21,329 nt of DNA, from the NCBI GenBank assembly GCA_937902945.1, contig CALEMD010000325.1:1-21329 (forward strand). The letters run 5' to 3'. Source of the DNA: an uncultured Erysipelotrichaceae bacterium. GTDB lineage: Bacteria; Bacillota_I; Bacilli_A; Erysipelotrichales; Erysipelotrichaceae. Positions 6,042-13,119 of the stretch are shown one piece after another. The notes beneath the pieces were generated by a model. The model saw only the letters and a program-made list of their open reading frames with translations, had not been told where the DNA came from and made no database searches. Within the stretch, counting starts at the first letter, position 1. Each line of letters begins with the position of its first letter. Both the position numbers and the translations under genes were made by a program.

Positions 6042-7205
6042 CTAATACTCGAGATTCTTTCCCGTATTCTTGTCAAACACATGCACAAGACTGCCGGAGA
6101 AGCTCAGATGGATCGGATCGCCAATTTTGAAGCCTATTGCATTTTCCCTAGACATGTCAATTGACGGAATGATTATGATTCCATCTTTTCCTGCAGCTTT
6201 GATATGCAGATGGATCTCCGAGCCCATCATCTCACTTACATTGACTTCAGCCGCAATTCCTTTTGATGCATCTTCAGTCAGTGTCATATGCTGCGGTCTG
6301 ATTCCAACAGTTACATCCTGCTCCTCGATATTGTGAGAAGCAAGATTTGCATTCTTTCTTTCATTCATAGGTATTTCAATGCCTTCGAGCAGAACTGAGT
6401 ATGTTCCATCATCTTTCTTCATAAGATGACCGTCAAACATATTCATCTGCGGAGTTCCTATAAATCCGGCAACAAATGCATTGACCGGTTCATTGTAGAC
6501 TTCCTGAGGTGCGCCGATCTGCTGAATAACTCCGTCCTTCATGACCACAATTCTGTCGCCAAGCGTCATGGCTTCGGTCTGATCATGGGTTACATACATG
6601 AATGTTGTATGGATTCTCTGTCTTAATTGAATAATCTCTGCGCGCATCTGGTTTCTCAACTTTGCATCAAGATTGCTGAGAGGCTCATCCATCAGCAGTA
6701 CTTTCGGTTCGCGTACAATTGCTCTTCCAATTGCAACTCTCTGTCTCTGACCACCGGAAAGTGCCTTTGGTTTTCTGTCGAGATAAGGAACAATGCCTAG
6801 AATATCAGCTGCCTGATTGACACGCTTGTCGATTTCATCTTTTGGCATCTTGCGTATTTTCAATGGGAATGCCAGATTGTCGCGGACTGTCAGATGCGGA
6901 TACAGAGCATAGCTCTGAAATACCATGGCAATATCACGATCTTTCGGTGCTATATCATTCATTTTCTTATCACCGATATACAGTTCACCATGGGTTATAT
7001 CTTCTAGACCTGCGACCATTCGCAGAGTTGTAGACTTGCCGCAGCCTGAAGGTCCAACAAGAACAACAAATTCATTGTCTGCAATCTCCAGATTGAAATC
7101 CTGTACTGCATGAACCCCTTCTTCAGATACTTTCAGGTTCGTTTTCTTCTTTCTTTCTGTATTTGGATATATCTTCTCTAGATGCCTTATACTGACCTTT
7201 GCCAT
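6042..7205 (-). CDS. ABC transporter ATPase, MsmX/MalK/UgpC type
   Basis: Predicted energy-coupling ATPase for sugar ABC importers, 387 residues. The ABC domain shows Walker A GPSGCGKST (51-59), Q-loop Gln97, signature LSGGQ (149-153), Walker B VLLMDEP (169-175), D-loop SNLD (177-180) and H-loop His207. The C-terminal 150 residues form the TOBE/OB regulatory region of MalK-type proteins. A Lys-rich stretch of about 17 residues (15-31) between the first two strands is longer than in typical MsmX proteins. It follows malQ after 18 bases and should power the MalFG-type permeases of the same operon; such ATPases often also serve other importers. A weak GAGAG lies before the ATG. Confidence 0.93.
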   Translation of the reverse strand: MAKVSIRHLEKIYPNTERKKKTNLKVSEEGVHAVQDFNLEIADNEFVVLVGPSGCGKSTTLRMVAGLEDITHGELYIGDKKMNDIAPKDRDIAMVFQSYALYPHLTVRDNLAFPLKIRKMPKDEIDKRVNQAADILGIVPYLDRKPKALSGGQRQRVAIGRAIVREPKVLLMDEPLSNLDAKLRNQMRAEIIQLRQRIHTTFMYVTHDQTEAMTLGDRIVVMKDGVIQQIGAPQEVYNEPVNAFVAGFIGTPQMNMFDGHLMKKDDGTYSVLLEGIEIPMNERKNANLASHNIEEQDVTVGIRPQHMTLTEDASKGIAAEVNVSEMMGSEIHLHIKAAGKDGIIIIPSIDMSRENAIGFKIGDPIHLSFSGSLVHVFDKNTGKNLEY

Positions 7206-7223
7206 ATTTGCGATCTCTCTTTC

Positions 7224-8717
7224 TCATTCCTTCATTGCCGGAAGTCTTCCGTACAGTGACATCATGTAATGCAGTTTTTCTGCCAGTTCTTCGGTGAATG
7301 CTCCTTTTTTTGATCTCCACACCCAATTGTTTCCCAGTGTAGAGGGAATATTGATTCTGCTTTCACTGCCGAGTTCTAGGATATCCTGTGCCTGCATGAT
7401 GCTCAAATCTGCAACACTTGACCATGCGCCCCGCATCATGCCCCAGCTGTATCCTTCTTCTTTGTTCAAATGGAAGTAATCCACAGCTCTTTGAACATCT
7501 GAAGCAGATGCAGTGTGCATCCATCCATTGACTGTATCGTTGTCATGCGTTCCTGTGTAGACCACACAGTGGCGCGGATATTCATGGGGCAGATATCCTG
7601 ATCCGGTATCTCTTTCATCAAATGCAAACTCAAGTACTTTCATGCCGGGATATCCGCACTCCTGCACAAGCTTCTGTACAGAAGGTGTAAGGAATCCAAG
7701 ATCTTCCGCAATGATATTCATGCGGCCAAGCTTCTTTTCAAGAATTCTGAACAAGGATATGCCCGGTCCCTGACACCAATGCCCGTTTCGAGCAGTATTG
7801 TCATCAGCAGGTATAGCATAATAGGAATCAAACCCGCGGAAGTGATCAAGACGGATGACATCGTAAATCTGAATCTGCTTAGCCATTCTGCGAATCCACC
7901 ACTGATAGCCATCATTCTTCATTCTGTCCCAGTCATAGAGTGGGTTCCCCCACAGCTGTCCATCCTCAGAAAACCCATCCGGCGGACATCCAGCTACCTC
8001 AATCGGTTCAAGCTCCTTATTCAGATAGAACTGCTCTGGCTGCGACCAGACATCGGCACTGTCAGCAGCTACATAAAATGGAGTATCCCCGATGATCTGT
8101 ATGCCTCTTTCCGCAGCATATGTCCTCATTCTGCGCCACTGATGATAGAACAGATACTGAACACCTTTCCAGAAGGAGATATCCTCTTCCAGTCTGTTTC
8201 TGATGTCATTCAGTGCTTTTTCTTCTTTCAGACGATAGCCTTTTGGCCACTGTGTCCATGGCTTTCCGCCTTCATATTCCTTGATTGCCATATACAGTGC
8301 ATAGTCTTCCAGCCAGTCATACTCTGCAGATAGAAATGTATGATAGTCATCCGGCTCATTCTGCTTCAGGCATTTCACTGCCTTTTTCAATACTTTGAAG
8401 CGATTGATATACAGTTTATCGTAATCAATGCTTCTTGGATTTCTGCCCCAGTCTATATGACTGAAGTCTTCTTCTTTCAGCAATCCATCTTTTGCCAGAT
8501 CATCCAGATCAATCCAATACGGATTGCCGGCAAATGAAGATACGGACTGATATGGTGAATCGCCAAAGCCGGTCTGACAGATCGGCAGGATCTGCCAATA
8601 GGACTGTCCGGACGCCTGCAGAAACCGTATAAAACTGCGTGCTTCCTCTCCCATTGTCCCAATGCCCCAGTTTGAAGGAAGTGAAGCGACAGGCAGCAAT
8701 ACTCCCGCACTCCTCAT
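7224..8717 (-). CDS. malQ: 4-alpha-glucanotransferase (amylomaltase, GH77)
   Basis: Amylomaltase transfers maltosyl and longer glucan units between maltodextrins and releases glucose, the key cytoplasmic step of maltodextrin use. The 497-residue protein is a usual GH77 length. Seen motifs are SPYQSVSSFAGNPYWIDLD (54-72), GDTPFYVAADSADVW (210-224), the nucleophile region RLDHFRGFDSYYAIP with Asp291, IIAEDLGFLTP with acid/base Glu338, and YTGTHDNDTVNGW (387-399) with the third carboxylate. The ATG at 8717 overlaps the lacI-type stop (ATGA), so translation is coupled. It lies in the operon with the transporter that supplies its substrate. Confidence 0.95.
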   Translation of the reverse strand: MRSAGVLLPVASLPSNWGIGTMGEEARSFIRFLQASGQSYWQILPICQTGFGDSPYQSVSSFAGNPYWIDLDDLAKDGLLKEEDFSHIDWGRNPRSIDYDKLYINRFKVLKKAVKCLKQNEPDDYHTFLSAEYDWLEDYALYMAIKEYEGGKPWTQWPKGYRLKEEKALNDIRNRLEEDISFWKGVQYLFYHQWRRMRTYAAERGIQIIGDTPFYVAADSADVWSQPEQFYLNKELEPIEVAGCPPDGFSEDGQLWGNPLYDWDRMKNDGYQWWIRRMAKQIQIYDVIRLDHFRGFDSYYAIPADDNTARNGHWCQGPGISLFRILEKKLGRMNIIAEDLGFLTPSVQKLVQECGYPGMKVLEFAFDERDTGSGYLPHEYPRHCVVYTGTHDNDTVNGWMHTASASDVQRAVDYFHLNKEEGYSWGMMRGAWSSVADLSIMQAQDILELGSESRINIPSTLGNNWVWRSKKGAFTEELAEKLHYMMSLYGRLPAMKE

Positions 8718-9742
8718 AGTTTTCTCTTTTCTTTTATTGTTCTGACACTTTCCCTTTCCATGATGCGGAAAGGAATAATCTCATTCTCTGATTCATATTT
8801 GTAATGTGTTCTCTGCATAATATCAATAGAACACTTCAGTGCCAATGATGACGTATCCTGGGCAACAGTCGTCAGACGCGGAATGGTATAGCGGGTCATC
8901 TCAATACCGTCAAATCCGGTAATGGATACATCCTCCGGCACTCTCAGTCCTAGATCATTAGCAGCCCGCAAAGCACCGATCGCTATGACATCTCCCAATG
9001 CTATAACAGCTGTAAGAGAAGGATCTCTTTTCAGAAGTCTTGCGGTGGCATCATATCCATCCTGCATAGAAAATCGGCATGGTTCATACTGACGGTCTTT
9101 GTCAAAAGGTATATTATGTTTGTCAAATGCAGCAATGCATCCTTGGATTCTTCTGTAGGATACCTGTGTTTCAGAGCTGTCCGCATTTCCACCGACTATT
9201 CCAATATTCTTATGTCCGAGATGAATACAGTACTCAGTCATCGCCTGACAGGCGGCAGTATCATCCGTTGAATAGCTCGACAGATTGTCAAAATGCAGAT
9301 TCATAGCATTGTTTGTCAATAGCACTGCCGGTATTGTGATCTGATCAAAGGACTCCTGAAAATACTTCAGGTTTCCCCCAAGAAAGATGATTCCTTTCGG
9401 CTTGCGTTCTTTCACAATACGGATAGCAGCGGTTACCTCGTTCTCATCTTCATCAAGATAGATAACGGTTGTTTCTTCTTCGCTTTTGATCATTGCTGTC
9501 TGAATCTTTTCAAGAATATCAGCGAACAGAAAATTGCTGCTTCCTTTCAGAAGAATTGCAATTCCTTTCGGTCTCTGCTTCAGCTTTTTTGCATTTGCAT
9601 TCGGAATAAAATCATATTCTTTTACGATCTGAACAATCTCTTCTCTTGCTACATCTGAGACATCCGGATGATCATTGAGGACTCGTGACACGGTCCCAAT
9701 ACTGTATCCTGAAATCCTTGCAATATCTTTGATTGTTGTCAT
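8714..9742 (-). CDS. LacI-family transcriptional regulator (MalR-like)
   Basis: A 342-residue repressor with an N-terminal helix-turn-helix (TTIKDIARISGYSIGTVSRV, residues 2-21), a hinge around residues 48-60 and a periplasmic-binding-protein-like sensor domain containing the usual AVIALGDVIAIGALRAANDLG and DVSITGFDGIEMTRYTIPRLTTVAQD stretches. It lies between the permease genes and malQ. It probably senses maltose or maltodextrin and binds the tandem AAACGTTT operators in front of the binding-protein gene, controlling its own operon. AAGGAGG precedes the ATG by nine bases. The gene ends in an ATGA overlap with malQ. The exact ligand is inferred from the neighbours. Confidence 0.93.
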   Translation of the reverse strand: MTTIKDIARISGYSIGTVSRVLNDHPDVSDVAREEIVQIVKEYDFIPNANAKKLKQRPKGIAILLKGSSNFLFADILEKIQTAMIKSEEETTVIYLDEDENEVTAAIRIVKERKPKGIIFLGGNLKYFQESFDQITIPAVLLTNNAMNLHFDNLSSYSTDDTAACQAMTEYCIHLGHKNIGIVGGNADSSETQVSYRRIQGCIAAFDKHNIPFDKDRQYEPCRFSMQDGYDATARLLKRDPSLTAVIALGDVIAIGALRAANDLGLRVPEDVSITGFDGIEMTRYTIPRLTTVAQDTSSLALKCSIDIMQRTHYKYESENEIIPFRIMERESVRTIKEKRKL

Positions 9743-9766
9743 CTACAGAGTCCTCCTTTCTATGAA

Positions 9767-10603
9767 TCAGCCTTTTACAGCACCTGCAGCAACACCTTTG
9801 ATAATATACTTCTGACAGCTCAGATAGAAGATGATGATTGGAATAATGGCAAGAATCAATGCCGCCATGATTGCTCCCATATCTACGCGTCCATAGCTTC
9901 CCTGCATGTACTGAATAACAATGGATATTGTCTTGTACTTGTTGATATCAAGAACCAGGTATGGAAGAAGGAAGTCATTCCATATCCACATTGTCTCCAA
10001 TATGCCTACAGAAATATATGTTGGCTTCATGATTGGAAGCACAACTTTGAAGAATGTCTGTATAGGTGTGCATCCATCAATCAATGCTGCTTCTTCTATT
10101 TCCAATGGTATAGACTTAACAAATCCGCAGAACATGAATACAGCCAGTCCCGCTCCGAAACCAAGATAGATAATAATAATGCCCCATGGTGTATTCAGAC
10201 CCAGTCTGTCAGCAACCAATGACAATGTGAACATAACCATCTGAAATGGCACAACCATTGAGAATACGCACAGCAGATAGATTGCTTTTGTGACTTTTGT
10301 CTTAACGCGGGTAATGTACCATGCACACATAGAAGTGCATACAAGAATAACAAGTACAGAACCTACTGTAATAAACAGAGTCCATCCAACCGCATCCAGA
10401 AATCCATACTTATCAATGGCATTGACATAGTTCAGTGTTCCAGCACTAGTCACTGCATTCGGCAGTGAAAACGGGTCTGCATTGATATAGACTTTCTGCT
10501 TGAATGAATTGAACAGAACAATACCAATTGGAGTTATCCAAAGCAATGCAATAATTCCAAGGACAACGGTTCTCCAGAAACTCTTCTTACCTTTTTCCGT
10601 CAT
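9767..10603 (-). CDS. maltodextrin ABC transporter permease, MalG type
   Basis: Inner-membrane subunit of a carbohydrate ABC importer (CUT1 family), 278 residues with six predicted transmembrane helices. The N-terminal helix (about 12-31, VLGIIALLWITPIGIVLFNSF) and the conserved EAA loop IEEAALIDGCTPIQTFFKVVLP (about 184-206), which docks to the ATPase, identify the MalG/SugB side. The C-terminal KGVAAGAVKG is the standard ending of this family. The ATG overlaps the stop of the MalF-type gene by four bases and has GGAGG seven bases upstream. Substrate is assigned from malQ and the regulator, not from the permease itself. Confidence 0.92.
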   Translation of the reverse strand: MTEKGKKSFWRTVVLGIIALLWITPIGIVLFNSFKQKVYINADPFSLPNAVTSAGTLNYVNAIDKYGFLDAVGWTLFITVGSVLVILVCTSMCAWYITRVKTKVTKAIYLLCVFSMVVPFQMVMFTLSLVADRLGLNTPWGIIIIYLGFGAGLAVFMFCGFVKSIPLEIEEAALIDGCTPIQTFFKVVLPIMKPTYISVGILETMWIWNDFLLPYLVLDINKYKTISIVIQYMQGSYGRVDMGAIMAALILAIIPIIIFYLSCQKYIIKGVAAGAVKG

Positions 10604-11442
10604 AACTGTTCCTCCTTAGACCTTGTTGCTTTGAGCTGTATCAGACCAATACCAACTACAATGATAAAGAATATGACAGCTTTAGCCTGTCCTACTCCCT
10701 CCCATCCAGTTCGGCCATAGAATGTATTGTAAATGTTCAGAGCCATCATTTCTGACATCTTGCTAGGTTCACCAGCTGTCAGTGACAGGTTCTGATCGAA
10801 CAGTTTGAATCCATTTGTTATTGATAGAAATGTACAGATAGTAATAGAAGGCATCATCATCGGAATCGTGACCTGAAACAGTTTCTGCTTTGCACTGCAT
10901 CCATCAATTTCAGCCGCTTCCATAACATCCGTCGGAATGGACTGCAGACCGGCAATATAGATAATCATCATATATCCTATCTGCTGCCAGGCCACAAGAA
11001 TGATCAGACCCCAGAATCCAACCGTTGAGTCAAGTGCCAATGCAGTATTGAATTGAGACAGTATCCCATTGAATATCAGTTTCCAGATATATCCCAGAAC
11101 AATGCCGCCAATCAGATTCGGCATGAAGAATACAGTTCTGAATAGATTTGTACCTCTTAGCTTCTTTGTCAAAGCCATTGCCAAAGCAAACGCTATGATA
11201 TTTATTACAATCAATGACGTAACAGCAAATGCAGTGGTATACCAGAATGAATGCTGGAATACTGTATCCTGCAATGCCTTGAAATAATTGCCGAAGCCTA
11301 TGAACTTTGCATCTGCAACTGTTCTGAATTCACAGAACGAGAGCCATATTCCCATTATAAATGGAATTATGAATCCTATTGCAAACGCGATCATGGTCGG
11401 CCAAACAAATATCGGAGCATATTTTTTGATCGTTTTCTGCAT
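10600..11442 (-). CDS. maltodextrin ABC transporter permease, MalF/UgpA type
   Basis: First permease of the CUT1 sugar importer, 280 residues, about six transmembrane helices starting at residue 10 (FVWPTMIAFAIGFIIPFIMG). The EAA loop reads DVMEAAEIDGCSAKQKLFQVTIP (about 173-195). It lacks the extra N-terminal helices and large periplasmic loop of enterobacterial MalF, as usual in Gram-positive systems. AAGGGG lies eight bases before the ATG. It is about 120 bases after the binding-protein gene; that gap carries a strong hairpin. It overlaps the MalG-type gene by ATGA, so the two subunits are made in step. Confidence 0.92.
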   Translation of the reverse strand: MQKTIKKYAPIFVWPTMIAFAIGFIIPFIMGIWLSFCEFRTVADAKFIGFGNYFKALQDTVFQHSFWYTTAFAVTSLIVINIIAFALAMALTKKLRGTNLFRTVFFMPNLIGGIVLGYIWKLIFNGILSQFNTALALDSTVGFWGLIILVAWQQIGYMMIIYIAGLQSIPTDVMEAAEIDGCSAKQKLFQVTIPMMMPSITICTFLSITNGFKLFDQNLSLTAGEPSKMSEMMALNIYNTFYGRTGWEGVGQAKAVIFFIIVVGIGLIQLKATRSKEEQL

Positions 11443-11502
11443 ACTTTCCCCTTCTTTCAGCAGTAATAAACGGCCGCTGATCCGAAGCGCTATTGATAGA
11501 AA

Positions 11503-11537
11503 AGCAGCGGGTACACGGACAGGCCGTGCCCGCTGCT
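11503..11537 (-). terminator. intercistronic hairpin after the binding-protein gene
   Basis: AGCAGCGGG-TA-CACGG (11503-11518) pairs with CCGTG-CCCGCTGCT (11524-11537), a 14-bp stem with a two-base bulge and a five-base loop. On the minus strand it is followed only by TTTTC. The weak U-tract suggests partial termination or 3'-end protection, which would leave more binding protein than permease, a common arrangement in sugar ABC operons. Confidence 0.6.
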
Positions 11538-11564
11538 CTGTGGGTCAGAATCAGTCTATTAGTC

Positions 11565-12890
11565 TTACTTTACAGCTGCAGCTTCAGTAGCCCAGCCATC
11601 TACGAATGCAGTTACAACAGCATTCCAGTTAGCATCAGTCTGACTAGCAGCATATGTTGTCAAAGCAGAACCTACACCATTCTTCCATTCTTCTGATGGC
11701 ATTGTTGTGAAGTTCCAAGTAACTGGAGTCTTGCCTTCAGATACATATTCATTAGCAATGTTGACCAGTTTGTTGCTGGATTCGAGGTTGCCTTTGAATG
11801 GAACAACGAAGCCCATTCCAGCGAGTCCTGAAGGCAAAGCACCTTCGCCGCCGCACATACCCTTCAATCCTGCTTCAGAAGTAACGCACCAGTTCATGAA
11901 TGCCAATGTAGCATCGATATCTTCCTGGGAAGCGTTCTTGTTAACGCACCAGTAGTTCTCAGTTCCAGTGCAGAGTCCCTGGTTCTCTTCGCCTTCAGCA
12001 CCGATGTAGATTGGAAGCATATCCAAGTTGTCATCGCCGATAGCGCTGATATCGTTGTATGCCCATGTGCCATTCTGATAGAAGACTGCTTTTTCAGTTA
12101 CAAAGTCTGCAACAGCATCATCACCTGTCTTAACGGACAGCTGTGAAGGATCGCAAGTAGCGTTGTTGATATACAGATCCCAGATATTGCGATAGTTGTC
12201 AAGATATGTTCCTTTGATTGCATCTGTAGTTCCGATGCCATCAGCCTTGTATTCATAATAAATAGGAAGGTTAGCAAGGTGAGTCTTGAATCTCCAGTCG
12301 CTTGATCCATCCATTCCAGCAGAAGTGAATGCAGAGAAGCCAAGTTCACCAGTACGTGCTGTAATGTCTTCAGCTACTTTCTTCAGTGAATCGAAGTTTG
12401 TGATATCGTCCATTGTATAGCCAGCTTTTTTCAGCAGGTTTGTGTTGACGATAATTCCATAGGATTCAATAACATAAGCTATGCCAAGCATCTTGTCGCC
12501 ATCCATAAGAGCGAAATCATCGGATGACAATTCAGAAGTGATTGCAGAGCCTGACAGATCATAGCAGTAGTCTTTCCAAGATGCCAGACCGACAGGTCCG
12601 TTTACCTGGAATAATGTAGGTGCTTCTGTCTTAGCCATTTCTGATTTCAATGTTGTTTCATACTGTCCTGAAGCTGCTGTCAATACTGTTACCTGAACAC
12701 CTGTTTCTTCGGTGTACAGCTTAGCAAGTTCCTGCCACTGTTCATCAGCTTCAGGCTTGAAGTTCAGATAATAAACCTTTCCTGTTGGTGCTGAAGCAGT
12801 TGAAGCTGCAGAACCAGCCGCTGCTGATGAGCCGGATGAGCAGCCAGCTAACAAAGCTGCTGCCAAAACGAATGATAAAACCTTTTTCAT
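11565..12890 (-). CDS. maltodextrin-binding lipoprotein (extracellular solute-binding family 1)
   Basis: Membrane-anchored substrate-binding subunit of the importer, 441 residues. The signal peptide ends at the lipobox LLAGC with Cys17, followed by a Ser/Ala/Gly linker (18-37). The body begins GKVYYLNFKPEADEQWQELAKLYTEETGVQVTV (about 38-70), which is the standard first strand-helix pair of sugar-binding proteins, and the later NGTWAYNDI segment (about 270) is also typical. GGAGG lies seven bases before the ATG. It is the first gene of the operon, behind a near-consensus promoter and tandem operators, and is separated from the permeases by a hairpin that should favour its higher expression. 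Maltodextrin specificity is inferred from malQ. Confidence 0.9.
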   Translation of the reverse strand: MKKVLSFVLAAALLAGCSSGSSAAAGSAASTASAPTGKVYYLNFKPEADEQWQELAKLYTEETGVQVTVLTAASGQYETTLKSEMAKTEAPTLFQVNGPVGLASWKDYCYDLSGSAITSELSSDDFALMDGDKMLGIAYVIESYGIIVNTNLLKKAGYTMDDITNFDSLKKVAEDITARTGELGFSAFTSAGMDGSSDWRFKTHLANLPIYYEYKADGIGTTDAIKGTYLDNYRNIWDLYINNATCDPSQLSVKTGDDAVADFVTEKAVFYQNGTWAYNDISAIGDDNLDMLPIYIGAEGEENQGLCTGTENYWCVNKNASQEDIDATLAFMNWCVTSEAGLKGMCGGEGALPSGLAGMGFVVPFKGNLESSNKLVNIANEYVSEGKTPVTWNFTTMPSEEWKNGVGSALTTYAASQTDANWNAVVTAFVDGWATEAAAVK

Positions 12891-12918
12891 TTCTTTTCCT
12901 CCTAGGGTATCATTCCTT

Positions 12919-12940
12919 GAAACGTTTCCGTAAACGTTTC
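12919..12940 (-). promoter_or_regulatory. tandem LacI/CcpA-type operators
   Basis: Two copies of the palindrome GAAACGTTTC / TAAACGTTTC lie head to tail at 12919-12928 and 12931-12940, with centres 12 bases apart (just over one helical turn). They sit about 8-29 bases after the predicted transcript start, where a bound repressor would block elongation. The AAACGTTT core fits LacI-family regulators such as the one coded in this operon, and also resembles catabolite control (cre) sites, so CcpA is a second candidate. Confidence 0.75.
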
Positions 12941-12954
12941 CAGTTGATACTTAT

Positions 12955-12983
12955 ATAATATGTAACCGCTTTCTGATTGTCAA
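12955..12983 (-). promoter_or_regulatory. promoter of the maltodextrin operon
   Basis: The minus strand carries a perfect -35 TTGACA (12978-12983), a 17-base spacer and TATTAT (12955-12960, five of six). Transcription would start near 12948, about 58 bases before the binding-protein ATG, with the tandem operators just inside the transcript. It is the only strong promoter visible for the seven-gene operon. Confidence 0.8.
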
Positions 12984-13067
12984 TCGATTATTGATATTTT
13001 TTGCTTTTGAAATTATATTTAATAACGTCAAAACAAGCTATTCAATCATTTGAAAGCGCCGTGAAAT

Positions 13068-13097
13068 AAAAAAGCAGGAGTTTTCTATCACCCCTGC
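13068..13097 (-). terminator. terminator after the repeat-protein gene
   Basis: The minus strand forms an 8-bp stem (GCAGGGGT / ACTCCTGC, one G-T pair, eight-base loop; plus-strand arms 13074-13081 and 13090-13097) followed by TTTTTTATTT. It lies just after the stop at 13120 and before the maltodextrin promoter, isolating the two units. Confidence 0.85.
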
Positions 13098-13119
13098 CAA
13101 AAAATGATCCTGTTCAATA

